Origin: a virus
Virus record (IMG/VR): IMGVR_UViG_3300027754_000045
Coordinates: 1 to 64,000 of that record
DNA: 64,000 nt
Reading direction: 5' to 3' (one strand)
Positions 6,148-12,830 of the stretch are shown here, piece after piece. The notes below the pieces were generated by a model. That model was not told where the DNA came from and searched no databases. It saw only the letters and a program-made list of their open reading frames with translations. Numbering within the stretch: position 1 is the first letter of the stretch; each line of letters opens with the position of its first letter. The translations under genes and the position numbers were made by a program.

Positions 6148-6375
6148 ATGGAAGAACAACTATTTTACGCTAAAGCAAACATCAGTGGTCGTGATGTGGA
6201 TCTTGTGTTGTCAGAGGCACAAATTCTTGAAGGTATGAAAACAGCAATGAATAATACCGAGTTTGTTTGTGACCAAAATCCTGGCAATTGTTGGCCTATT
6301 GAGAAACCGCAAGGATGTTCTTTGTGGAAGAAACTATTTAATCTTTGCGGTTGCAAAGAAGAAAAGAAAGAGTAA
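6148..6375 (+). CDS. Small cysteine-containing phage protein (75 aa)
   Basis: Unknown function. The start is ATG 6148, which has a GGAGG ribosome site at 6136-6140; the longer upstream reading would run through the terminator hairpin. The C-terminal third has four Cys (two as CGC), a possible metal-binding or disulphide site, and a Lys/Glu tail. It is followed 2 nt later by the Sm-like gene. Confidence 0.65.
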   Translation: MEEQLFYAKANISGRDVDLVLSEAQILEGMKTAMNNTEFVCDQNPGNCWPIEKPQGCSLWKKLFNLCGCKEEKKE

Positions 6376-6377
6376 AT

Positions 6378-6692
6378 ATGGAAACTTTGATTTTGCGTGT
6401 TAAGACTGGTGAGGATGTTTTGTGTCGTGCAACAAAGAATGATACTGGGTATTTGATTCAAGATGCTATGGCTCTTGTTCCAACACCAGATGGTCGTTTG
6501 GCGTTTGTTGGTTGGATGCCTTATGTTGATTCCAAGAATGGTATTCAACTTCCGCATGATTTTGTGATGTTGTCGTTGAAGCCAGAGGCTAGCATTGAAA
6601 CTCAATATATGGGTTTTAAGACAGGTCTCGTTTCACCTCCACAAAAGAATGTGGTTGGTCCAGGCGGAATGCAACTCGTTGGGGCTCAATAA
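6378..6692 (+). CDS. Sm-like phage protein (104 aa)
   Basis: The pattern ILRVKTGEDVLCRA...YLIQDAMALVP...GRLAFVGWMPY resembles Sm/LSm-fold small proteins widespread in aquatic T4-like phages: a loop after the KTGEDV strand, then a Pro-rich middle segment and a final hydrophobic strand at about 67-73. The C-terminal ~30 residues are Gly/Pro-rich. The ATG at 6378 is chosen over the upstream TTG because it begins at the conserved strand and has an AGAAAGAG site. If the fold is right it may bind RNA as a ring; this is untested. Confidence 0.6.
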   Translation: METLILRVKTGEDVLCRATKNDTGYLIQDAMALVPTPDGRLAFVGWMPYVDSKNGIQLPHDFVMLSLKPEASIETQYMGFKTGLVSPPQKNVVGPGGMQLVGAQ

Positions 6693-6705
6693 TTTAAAAG
6701 AGTTA

Positions 6706-6780
6706 ACACTCGTAGCTCAGTTGGATAGTAGCAGCATTTTTCTAAAGTGCAGGTCATTGGTTCGAATCCAATCGGGTGTG
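6706..6780 (+). tRNA. tRNA-Arg (UCU)
   Basis: Cloverleaf: acceptor ACACTCG/CGGGTGT, anticodon stem GCATT/AGTGC with loop TTTCTAA (anticodon TCT), T loop TTCGAAT. Reads AGA. No encoded CCA. Confidence 0.93.
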
Positions 6781-6791
6781 TTAAAAATATC

Positions 6792-6986
6792 ATGGAAATA
6801 ACATTTATAATTTTTGCAACATTACTTATTGTGTTACAGGGTTTACAGATATATTTACAAGGTTATGAGAATGGTTATTTAAGGAGTAACAAAGATGAAA
6901 AACAAAATGCCAGAAAATTACATTCCAGGACACGCTTACAAACAGGGTCACCAAGCAAGAATAAGCGGAAGAGATATGCCAGATAG
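6792..6986 (+). CDS. Possible small single-membrane-segment protein (64 aa)
   Basis: ATG 12 nt after tRNA-Arg. Residues 3-22 are strongly hydrophobic (a membrane segment), followed by a Tyr/Gly-rich piece. The last ~30 codons overlap the RMF-like gene in another frame and look like a shadow of it. No clear ribosome site. Possibly a real overlapping gene. Confidence 0.35.
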   Translation: MEITFIIFATLLIVLQGLQIYLQGYENGYLRSNKDEKQNARKLHSRTRLQTGSPSKNKRKRYAR

Positions 6987-7104
6987 TGGTAATGTTGGTG
7001 TGTATTGGGATGAGTATCGTGCTGGATGGTTTGATGCTGATCGTGGTATAATTGAGTCTGCTCGTAAAGACATTACAGAAAATAAACAATTTTTACAGGA
7101 TTAA
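6895..7104 (+). CDS. Ribosome modulation factor-like small protein (69 aa)
   Basis: A strong AAGGAG site (6881-6886) supports the start. Residues 14-26 (AYKQGHQARISGR) and the later WDEYRAGW (38-45) reproduce the A-x3-G-[YH]-x-A-x2-G-[RK] ... W-x3-GW pattern of bacterial ribosome modulation factor, which dimerises 70S ribosomes into inactive 100S particles. If the match is genuine the phage could use it to adjust host translation. The Cys and basic residues of E. coli RMF are only partly present, so the family call is tentative. It sits among tRNA genes and other small early genes. Confidence 0.5.
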   Translation: MKNKMPENYIPGHAYKQGHQARISGRDMPDSGNVGVYWDEYRAGWFDADRGIIESARKDITENKQFLQD

Positions 7105-7108
7105 TAAT

Positions 7109-7402
7109 ATGGTAGATAAACATTTTACTGTTGATGCAGTTTCTACAGTTACTCACGAAAGAAAACCAGTAATTCGAGTATATCGAGATCCTCATTGCTC
7201 TGGAGCAATGCTAGCCGCATTCGATAATATGAACACAGAAGAAGCAATTGACGGATATACTTATAGTGAATTAGTGTCTATTCGTAATATTCTAAATGAA
7301 GTTCTGAATCATATCGATGTTCAAGAAAGTATTGCAGAATATAATATAAACTTTCCAAAGTCATTAGAACTAGACGAGTGGGGAACTACTTCTTCAGATT
7401 AA
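7109..7402 (+). CDS. Phage protein of unknown function (97 aa)
   Basis: The ATG at 7109, 4 nt after the upstream stop, is preferred to an upstream TTG; a weak AGGA lies 8 nt before it. Mixed alpha/beta composition with an acidic C-terminus. No family recognised. It is followed directly by tRNA-Lys. Confidence 0.6.
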   Translation: MVDKHFTVDAVSTVTHERKPVIRVYRDPHCSGAMLAAFDNMNTEEAIDGYTYSELVSIRNILNEVLNHIDVQESIAEYNINFPKSLELDEWGTTSSD

Positions 7403-7411
7403 CAATTACGA

Positions 7412-7484
7412 GCCCTTATAGCTCAGTTGGTAGAGCATAAAGCTTTTAACTTTGTGGTCACAGGTTCAAGTCCTGTTGAGGGCA
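7412..7484 (+). tRNA. tRNA-Lys (UUU)
   Basis: Cloverleaf: acceptor GCCCTTA/TGAGGGC, D stem GCTC/GAGC, anticodon stem TAAAG/CTTTG with loop CTTTTAA (anticodon TTT), T arm ACAGG-TTCAAGT-CCTGT. Reads AAA. No encoded CCA. Confidence 0.95.
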
Positions 7485-7503
7485 TTTTGTATGGAGATTT
7501 TGT

Positions 7504-7641
7504 ATGAGCAGTAAACACGATGCAGGTAAAGGTGATACTTATCGTCCTGTTGATAAAAACAAGTTTGCTAAAAACTGGGACATGATCTTTAAGAAAAAGA
7601 AGCGTAAGAAAAAAAGTAATGAGAAACGCAATACCAAATAA
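7504..7641 (+). CDS. Small basic phage protein (45 aa)
   Basis: It has the pattern KGDTYRPVDKNKFAKNWDMIF (residues 9-29), which I recognise as recurring in tiny phage proteins of unknown function, followed by a Lys/Arg tail with a run of ten basic residues out of eleven. A GGAGA site precedes the ATG. The basic tail suggests nucleic-acid contact. Confidence 0.65.
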   Translation: MSSKHDAGKGDTYRPVDKNKFAKNWDMIFKKKKRKKKSNEKRNTK

Positions 7642-7652
7642 AGGAGTTGTCA

Positions 7653-7811
7653 ATGTCTGATCTAAGAGATAGACAAGTTCTAACAGCAGTAATGCAAGAA
7701 ATACATAATATTAGTGTTAATCTTATTATATTAAATAAAAAATTAAAAGAATTACAGACACAAGTAAAAGAATTTTATGAACAACCAACCAACACAGAAC
7801 CTTCTGCCTGA
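7653..7811 (+). CDS. Small coiled-coil protein (52 aa)
   Basis: An AAGGAG site (7641-7646) overlaps the upstream stop codon and supports the ATG. Residues about 8-42 have regular hydrophobic spacing consistent with a short coiled coil. The end overlaps the HNH gene by 35 bp in another frame. Unknown function. Confidence 0.6.
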   Translation: MSDLRDRQVLTAVMQEIHNISVNLIILNKKLKELQTQVKEFYEQPTNTEPSA

Positions 7812-8196
7812 TTTTGTTGTTCCTGATTTACATCTATTTGAATATTTTCGAATAGGCGGAACAAGACCAGGTTCAATAAGATATAAAGAAACTCAAATAT
7901 CTAAAGGTAATCTTGATCTTCAGTTTCTTCAAGACCTTTGGATAAAACAAAAAGGTAGATGTTTAATTGGGGGCAACTTACTGTATATTAAAAAGGGTGG
8001 TAAGTGGGCAAAAGGAATTAGGACATGGGACAAGGCAAGCATTGACCGCATTGATAACAACAAACTATATACTGAAGATAATGTTCAGTTTCTTTCTTTA
8101 ACTATGAATTACGCAAAAAACCGAGATGATATGGAAGGTTTTAGTGAATACATGAAACAGATTGCTCCATTTAATTTAAGGACACCAAATGTTTAG
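7777..8196 (+). CDS. HNH endonuclease-like protein (139 aa)
   Basis: Residues 60-115 match the HNH layout: KGRCLIGG (59-66) in place of the usual Cys-x-x-Cys turn, SIDRIDN (88-94), YTEDNVQFLS (98-107) and N-Y-A-K (111-114). Cleavage of DNA is expected if the metal site is intact, although the zinc-knuckle cysteines of many HNH proteins are reduced to one. It could be a homing-type enzyme, but it sits in frame with normal spacing between small genes, so a domesticated phage nuclease is also possible. It overlaps the next gene by 8 bp. Confidence 0.75.
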   Translation: MNNQPTQNLLPDFVVPDLHLFEYFRIGGTRPGSIRYKETQISKGNLDLQFLQDLWIKQKGRCLIGGNLLYIKKGGKWAKGIRTWDKASIDRIDNNKLYTEDNVQFLSLTMNYAKNRDDMEGFSEYMKQIAPFNLRTPNV

Positions 8197-8443
8197 ATTA
8201 CACATTGATATTCCTTTGTCGGGTGATGAATCAGAATCCGCACAAACTGCTCAGGCTATTATTGCATTATTAGAACACAAGGTGCATCCTAGCAGAAACG
8301 TCTTTGCTGTTGATGTGATCAACTACCGATTAGGTAATGACCAGGATCGTCAAAAGTCTAATTACCTGATTAAAAACCAGAATGGTCATGTGGCAAATAA
8401 AAAACTTAAAATTAACTTGACAACAGAAAATCAGGATGTATAA
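8189..8443 (+). CDS. Phage protein of unknown function (84 aa)
   Basis: Begins FRLHIDIPLSGDE, resembling small proteins conserved in aquatic T4-like phages; the rest has an alpha-helix (about 15-30) and a basic, polar C-terminus. Overlaps the HNH gene by 8 bp, so probably co-translated. No function known. Confidence 0.6.
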   Translation: MFRLHIDIPLSGDESESAQTAQAIIALLEHKVHPSRNVFAVDVINYRLGNDQDRQKSNYLIKNQNGHVANKKLKINLTTENQDV

Positions 8444-8452
8444 TTCTCTTAT

Positions 8453-8524
8453 GGGATGTACGTGCCTGGTGGCGCAGGATTGCTTATAACGATCTACCGC
8501 AGGGTTCGACTCCCTGGCATCCTA
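8453..8524 (+). tRNA. tRNA-Ile (UAU)
   Basis: Cloverleaf: acceptor GGGATGT/GCATCCT (with wobble pairs), D stem GTGC/GCGC, anticodon stem GATTG/CGATC with loop CTTATAA (anticodon TAT), T arm CAGGG-TTCGACT-CCCTG. Reads AUA, a rare codon in many bacteria. Confidence 0.88.
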
Positions 8525-8558
8525 TTTGTTTGATTTAGTTAGAAACATATATACTATT

Positions 8559-9281
8559 ATGATTATACAATACTCAACTCCATTAGTAGAAAGTTCAATG
8601 ACTCGTATTATGTCCCACATGGGAAGTAATAGGAATGTTGGTATTATTAGTGCAAGTCGAGCCGTTGGTAGTCCTAATCCTGATGGTACTGTTAGAACTG
8701 GTGCACAAAATGCAAAATTAACAAAACAACTGTCTAGTGAACTTCAAAAACGTGGACTAAGTTTTGCTAAAATTTCAGGAAGAACTATAGAAAATATCGG
8801 CGCACCAACCGAAGCTCCAGTATCAGAACATTCGTTTATGGTTATTGGTAGTCATGGAGACGATAATGGAATGTTACACAAACATCTTACTAAACTTGCA
8901 ACCACGTTTGGACAAGATTCTATTATAATGAAACCTCATGATACAACAAGAGCCCATCTTGTTGGTACATCATCAAGTCAAAATGCATGGCCGAGTTTAG
9001 GAACAACTGCCGATCTTGGAGTATTTCATCCTGGTATTAATTATTCCAGAACTCTTCCAAACGGGTCTCCAGACAGAACAAGCACACCAGCAGATCAATA
9101 TTTTTCTGGGGTAAAACGAACAAGTCCAAAAAGAGGAGCAGAGGCTAGTAAGCCTTGGTCTCTTGGTGAACAAACTAATAGTCAAACAATAATTATTGAA
9201 GAAGTTACTTCTGCTCTATTAGGAACAAGTTGGATGACTGGTTATTGTGAATATGTAAAAAAATTGCATGATGCAAAATAA
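8559..9281 (+). CDS. DUF3293-like protein (240 aa)
   Basis: Residues 27-125 follow the pattern I know from DUF3293: a strand (VGIISASRA), then NAKLTKQLSSELQKRGLSF (51-69), SGRTIEN (73-79), VSEHSFMVIG (88-97) and LATTFGQDSII (113-123). Function of the family is unknown. The C-terminal ~110 residues are polar and end in a helix. The ATG at 8559 is preferred to the upstream TTG at 8526, because the latter leaves only a few bases after the tRNA. The N-terminus contains PLVE|S at residues 8-12, reminiscent of a head-protease site, but without the cargo leader pattern. Confidence 0.55.
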   Translation: MIIQYSTPLVESSMTRIMSHMGSNRNVGIISASRAVGSPNPDGTVRTGAQNAKLTKQLSSELQKRGLSFAKISGRTIENIGAPTEAPVSEHSFMVIGSHGDDNGMLHKHLTKLATTFGQDSIIMKPHDTTRAHLVGTSSSQNAWPSLGTTADLGVFHPGINYSRTLPNGSPDRTSTPADQYFSGVKRTSPKRGAEASKPWSLGEQTNSQTIIIEEVTSALLGTSWMTGYCEYVKKLHDAK

Positions 9282-9301
9282 AAATTTATTTTATATTTAT
9301 T

Positions 9302-9493
9302 ATGAACGACATACAAAATAAAATCTGCAAAGAACTGACTTCTAAAATCGTTTCCTATTTACAACACTCAGGAGTTCCGATGAATCCTCAACACGTAAAT
9401 GGTATATTTGCTATTTGTAGTTCTCTATACGGCAAAAATAATAAAATGCCGTTAGTGCCTAGAAAAGTAAAAGCAAAACGTCTCGAATCTTAA
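9302..9493 (+). CDS. Small phage protein of unknown function (63 aa)
   Basis: Predicted helical N-terminal half and a basic C-terminus (RKVKAKRLES). No strong ribosome site. No family recognised. Confidence 0.5.
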   Translation: MNDIQNKICKELTSKIVSYLQHSGVPMNPQHVNGIFAICSSLYGKNNKMPLVPRKVKAKRLES

Positions 9494-9538
9494 ATTACTG
9501 TTTGATTTAACAACGGGCTATGCCCAAGAAAGGTTACT

Positions 9539-10051
9539 ATGCGTAATAATGTTTTTTTTAGTTTGTTTGGTATTACTAGTGTGGTGTTTGGTGTGTTTAC
9601 ATTGGCTGCAAGTTATCCAACTGGTTTGAGTTATACCTTGTTTGGAATTGGTGCCATGCTTATGTTGACTGGTGTTGTGTTTGAGACAATGAATTATATG
9701 CAACAAAATTTCTATAATAAATTTGAGACGCTTAGTCGCAATGTTGATGATATGATTAGTGATTTGCAGAGAACTTTTAATAATTCTCAGCAACAAACGA
9801 ATCAGACTATTCAGAGAAATTTTGAATCAGTTCAGCATAATATTTCAGAACAGGTTCGTAGTATTCAACTACAAATGGAGTCTTTTGAAGTATCAAAGCA
9901 TAATCTGTTTGATGAGATGGATAGCCGTCTGACTGATCTCGCTGTTGAAGTAGACTCTGCCATTATGGATAGAGATTTCTCTGATGATGAGGGCTACAAC
10001 CCAAATCCACCAAAGGGATCTCGTAAGTGCTGTGCCACAAAGAAGAGTTAA
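9539..10051 (+). CDS. Two-membrane-segment protein with coiled-coil domain (170 aa)
   Basis: Two hydrophobic segments (about residues 5-25 and 32-52) form a membrane hairpin. They are followed by a long Gln/Asn-rich coiled coil (about 55-140) and a short C-terminal tail with a Cys pair. An AAAGG site precedes the ATG. The architecture suggests an inner-membrane anchor with a cytoplasmic rod. It lies just before tRNA-Glu, among early-type genes, so a membrane-remodelling or superinfection role is possible but unproven. Confidence 0.7.
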   Translation: MRNNVFFSLFGITSVVFGVFTLAASYPTGLSYTLFGIGAMLMLTGVVFETMNYMQQNFYNKFETLSRNVDDMISDLQRTFNNSQQQTNQTIQRNFESVQHNISEQVRSIQLQMESFEVSKHNLFDEMDSRLTDLAVEVDSAIMDRDFSDDEGYNPNPPKGSRKCCATKKS

Positions 10052-10058
10052 ACACTCA

Positions 10059-10131
10059 GGTCCTATAGATTAACTGGCTAAATCATTGCTTTTTCACAGC
10101 AAATATCTGGATTCGAGTTCCAGTAGGATCA
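10059..10131 (+). tRNA. tRNA-Glu (UUC)
   Basis: Cloverleaf: acceptor GGTCCTA/TAGGATC, D stem GAT/ATC, anticodon stem TTGCT/AGCAA with loop TTTTCAC (anticodon TTC), T arm CTGGA-TTCGAGT-TCCAG. Reads GAA. Confidence 0.93.
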
Positions 10132-10148
10132 TTCAAGGAGATACTAAT

Positions 10149-10424
10149 ATGAGTCACATGAGCGAAAAAGCAATTGATGAGATGAACGAATTAAACAATC
10201 TTCGTACAGAGAATGCTGTACTGCGTGGAGTAAATGAAGTTCTTCGTTCATTAGTTCACGGTAAATTTAAAACCAATGAATGGAACTGTGCAGGCATTCC
10301 GAAGTGGGAAGGATTCAAGCAGGATGATTGGAAGACTGGAGACACCAAAGAATTCTTAGGTCTCACAGACGCTGAAGTCGATACTCTAGATAAATGGATG
10401 AAAGATAATAAAGAAAACAAATGA
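10149..10424 (+). CDS. Phage protein of unknown function (91 aa)
   Basis: The ATG at 10149 has an AAGGAGAT site (10136-10143); longer readings run back through tRNA-Glu. The N-terminal half is a leucine-zipper-like helix; the C-terminal half contains three Trp and a short acidic helix. Overlaps the next gene by 4 bp (ATGA). Confidence 0.65.
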   Translation: MSHMSEKAIDEMNELNNLRTENAVLRGVNEVLRSLVHGKFKTNEWNCAGIPKWEGFKQDDWKTGDTKEFLGLTDAEVDTLDKWMKDNKENK

Positions 10425-11029
10425 GTAAAACAGCATTTTTAATCGGTTGCACACATTTCGGTCACGACAAGATGTATAAGTTTATTGATATATACGGCAA
10501 CAAGGTGCGTCCATTTGAAAACGCTAAAGAAGCGGATGCTGTCATGCTTGAGCGTTGGAACAGCGTTGTTGGGGTTGACGACAAGGTGTATGTGCTTGGT
10601 GATGTTGCTTTTACAAGCGAGTCCCTGTCTATCTTAAAGAAGTGCAACGGCAAGAAGATTCTGATTCAAGGAAACCACGATAATCTGAGTGTTTCAGAGT
10701 ATATGAAATACTTCAAGGACATTCGTTCTTCTCATAAATTGGATGGTGAAATATTATCACACATTCCCATTCACCCAAATTCCCTATGGAGACAAAAAAA
10801 GCACACAAATTGGTTGAATATTCATGCACACTTACACAACCAAACAGTATTATTAACACAAGCGGATCCTGACGTTGAACAAGGATCTATCGTCGATATG
10901 GAAAGAATGCACGGCATAGAAGGAAAAAAAGATCCTCGTTACTTCTCTGTGTGTGTTGAACGCATTGGCTATAAACCAATTAGCATTGATGAAATTCGGA
11001 ACTTGACAAACCCCAAATCGGTGGTATAA
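10421..11029 (+). CDS. Metallophosphoesterase with altered metal motif (202 aa)
   Basis: Calcineurin-like fold motifs in order: GCTHFGH (9-15), GDVAF (60-64), GNHDN (84-88), a His in SHIPIH (113-118) and HAHLH (135-139). These form the two-metal centre of phosphodiesterases and phosphatases that act on nucleotides or nucleic acids. In the first motif the Asp usually found in DxH is Cys-10, so one metal ligand appears substituted. All other ligands are present, so activity may remain. Overlaps the previous gene by 4 bp, and the promoter of the next gene lies inside its 3' end. Confidence 0.8.
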   Translation: MSKTAFLIGCTHFGHDKMYKFIDIYGNKVRPFENAKEADAVMLERWNSVVGVDDKVYVLGDVAFTSESLSILKKCNGKKILIQGNHDNLSVSEYMKYFKDIRSSHKLDGEILSHIPIHPNSLWRQKKHTNWLNIHAHLHNQTVLLTQADPDVEQGSIVDMERMHGIEGKKDPRYFSVCVERIGYKPISIDEIRNLTNPKSVV

Positions 11030-11030
11030 T
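11003..11030 (+). promoter_or_regulatory. Host-type promoter TTGACA-16-TATAAT
   Basis: Perfect -35 (11003-11008) and -10 (11025-11030) boxes. The ATG at 11037 begins 7 nt after the -10, so the mRNA is probably leaderless. The promoter overlaps the end of the phosphoesterase gene. Confidence 0.85.
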
Positions 11031-11036
11031 TAGATT

Positions 11037-11606
11037 ATGAATATTTTTGTACTTGATAAAGATCCTGTTATTGCAGCAAACATGATGTGCGATAAGCATG
11101 TCGTTAAAATGATTGTTGAAAGTTGCCAACTACTTTCTACGGCACATCGTATATTAGACGGACATCAATCAACACATTATGGACCATCAGGAAGACTAAG
11201 AAAAACATTTTTCTTATCTGATCCATATATGGAAAGTCGTTTGTGTAAGTATGTAATGCCAAATCATCCATGTTCTATATGGACTAGAAATTCTTCAACT
11301 AACTATAAATGGCTCACTGCTCATAATTTGGCTTTGTGTAATGAATATACCAGACGTTATAATAAAACTCACGCTATGCAGGATTTAGCCAATACTCTAG
11401 ATCTTACTCTTCCTATCAGGATTCCTCTTGGTCCTATTACTAGTTTTCCTCAGGCTATGCCAGAAGGATACAGATGTGATGATCCTGTGGAAGCATATAG
11501 AGCTTATTATTGTTTTGAAAAATCACGATTTGCTAAATGGAAAACTGGTGGTGTGCCAGAATGGTACACTCATTTTCATGAGGAACTAAAGGAAATATCA
11601 CAATGA
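11037..11606 (+). CDS. Conserved T4-like phage protein of unknown function (189 aa)
   Basis: I recognise the motif set from aquatic T4-like phages: FVLDKDPVIAA (4-14), CDKHVVKMIVESCQLLSTAH (18-37), NHPCSIW (about 79-85), NYKWL and a C-terminal EKSRFAKWKTGGVPEWY. The conserved Asp, His, Lys and Cys suggest an enzyme, but no reaction is known to me. A consensus host promoter abuts the ATG, implying early expression of a possibly leaderless mRNA. Overlaps the next gene by 4 bp. Confidence 0.7.
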   Translation: MNIFVLDKDPVIAANMMCDKHVVKMIVESCQLLSTAHRILDGHQSTHYGPSGRLRKTFFLSDPYMESRLCKYVMPNHPCSIWTRNSSTNYKWLTAHNLALCNEYTRRYNKTHAMQDLANTLDLTLPIRIPLGPITSFPQAMPEGYRCDDPVEAYRAYYCFEKSRFAKWKTGGVPEWYTHFHEELKEISQ

Positions 11607-11893
11607 CTCTACCTTACGAAGAAGCAAATAGTCTAAAAGAAACACGCAAGTTCTTGGTGCAGTTAATGTGTAGCAAACCTGCACCACCCAAGTGGATTCG
11701 TCAACGAGCATCGGCTTTGCTTAAGCACTTTCCTTGGGAGTTTCAAGGTGTGAATCTTATTCCTCAAGAAGAAATAGGATTTGAAGAAATGACCTATGCT
11801 AAAGCAGACAAACGCTACGATGAAATGGTTCTGGAAACAGGAAAGAAAATTATAAAGAAATACAAAAAAGCCCTGAAGAAACTAAAGGACTAA
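11603..11893 (+). CDS. BPSL0761-family-like protein (96 aa)
   Basis: The N-terminal 50 residues (LPYEEANSLKETRKFLVQL ... IRQRASALLKHFP) match the layout of the BPSL0761 family of small proteobacterial proteins: a TxPYER-like start, a helix, and R-x-x-A-x-x-LLRHYP. Function of that family is unknown. The C-terminal half is a Lys-rich helix. It may have been acquired from a proteobacterial host. The 3' side carries a structured RNA before the next gene. Confidence 0.6.
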   Translation: MTLPYEEANSLKETRKFLVQLMCSKPAPPKWIRQRASALLKHFPWEFQGVNLIPQEEIGFEEMTYAKADKRYDEMVLETGKKIIKKYKKALKKLKD

Positions 11894-11905
11894 ATACAGA
11901 TCTTG

Positions 11906-11999
11906 AATGCGATTCGGGGGTTGTTCTTATTATGTGGGGAAAGCAGAGATGCATCCCATCAGTAAGAATTCACTGAAAGAACAGCCCTCGAATTGCATT
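11906..11999 (+). ncRNA. Predicted structured RNA A: 22-bp stem closing a three-way junction
   Basis: Bases 11906-11927 pair without interruption with 11978-11999 (22 bp, three of them G·U pairs on the plus-strand RNA). The 50-nt interior can form two further hairpins (11934-11939 with 11954-11959, and 11960-11963 with 11972-11975). It sits between two genes, 18 nt before the ATG at 12018, so it may be a leader element or a processed small RNA. No T run follows, so it is not a simple terminator. Confidence 0.6.
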
Positions 12000-12017
12000 T
12001 AACTATTAAGGAAAAAA

Positions 12018-12419
12018 ATGAAAATTAATAAAAAATTAGAACATCTAGCAGAACAAGCAAAGCTTCGATTGAGTTATCGAGCACAAGGTTTATCGGAAGA
12101 ACACATTGACCAACTCATTGCTGGCAAGTCAGAGAAAAAAGATCCTGTTCCTGTTGGGGACTCAAAGAATTTCTTCTGTAGTTCACGATACAACCAACCT
12201 CGTTACTATGACCTATTACCTAATGGCGACATTCTGCTGTATGGTGAGAGTGAGTTTGTTCGTCAAGGAGAAGGCATGTTTGACTTTGAGGGCGGACCAT
12301 TCATTATGGCTGGTGATCCTCTTATGTCAGACTTTGGTACTATTGGCATTGTTGCGGATGTTGTGTTTCATGACGAAGGTCCCGAAGGGTTCACTTGTTG
12401 TCGCATTACTTTAAAATAA
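12018..12419 (+). CDS. Phage protein of unknown function (133 aa)
   Basis: The N-terminal helix (about 5-35) is followed by a Lys/Asp linker and a beta-rich C-terminal domain with several Gly/Asp turns (about 60-130) and two adjacent Cys near the end. An AAGGA site precedes the ATG. It is preceded by structured RNA A, which could control its translation. No family recognised. Confidence 0.6.
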   Translation: MKINKKLEHLAEQAKLRLSYRAQGLSEEHIDQLIAGKSEKKDPVPVGDSKNFFCSSRYNQPRYYDLLPNGDILLYGESEFVRQGEGMFDFEGGPFIMAGDPLMSDFGTIGIVADVVFHDEGPEGFTCCRITLK

Positions 12420-12432
12420 TACATACTATACT

Positions 12433-12828
12433 ATGGAAAATATTAAAGAAGAATTAAGACAACTGATCAAAGATAAAATCTTATCCACCATTATGGAAGG
12501 TAAGAAGTGTGAGAAGTGTGATAAACCTGTTCATGCTCCTCGTGGTGCTTCTGCTCAAAGACCAAAGAGTTGGAACAAAGGCGTAAAGTCTGGTTCTGAA
12601 GGTAAAAAAGAAAGACGAGAAGGTAAGAAAGAAGCCGCTGGAATGTACGAAGCGTCTGGTCCTTCTGATGGACAGATTCTTACTGATATGATTGAAAAAC
12701 GAGCAAAAGAACTAGCAGCCAACCCAAAATCTACTCCACGTGGACCATCTGTGGATATGAAGGATTTAAAGGTTTCTGACTTACTTTCTCGTTATAAATC
12801 ACTGATAATGAAAAATAAAAAAGCCTAA
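12433..12828 (+). CDS. Basic phage protein with CxxC motif (131 aa)
   Basis: It has a helical N-terminus, CEKC (26-29, a single zinc-knuckle half), a long Lys/Gly/Ser-rich disordered middle (about 35-68) and a C-terminal helical part. IME|G at residues 20-23 fits the [LI]xE|[AG] head-protease rule, but the leader pattern of the cargo genes is absent. Unknown function; nucleic-acid binding is plausible from charge. It is followed at once by structured RNA B and a terminator. Confidence 0.55.
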   Translation: MENIKEELRQLIKDKILSTIMEGKKCEKCDKPVHAPRGASAQRPKSWNKGVKSGSEGKKERREGKKEAAGMYEASGPSDGQILTDMIEKRAKELAANPKSTPRGPSVDMKDLKVSDLLSRYKSLIMKNKKA

Positions 12829-12830
12829 AT

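Noticed and set aside
5731-6159. 142-codon minus-strand open frame opposite the HTH gene
   Set aside because: The plus strand has a promoter, ribosome site, basic HTH protein and terminator; the minus frame crosses the terminator hairpin.
6747-6791. Upstream start for the membrane peptide
   Set aside because: It lies inside tRNA-Arg, so translation from there is very unlikely.
7423-7653. 76-codon minus-strand frame
   Set aside because: It overlaps tRNA-Lys and the small basic gene at 7504; the tRNA-derived end is a common artefact.
8526-8558. TTG start of the DUF3293-like gene
   Set aside because: Only 2 nt after the tRNA-Ile discriminator base, with no ribosome site; ATG at 8559 preferred.
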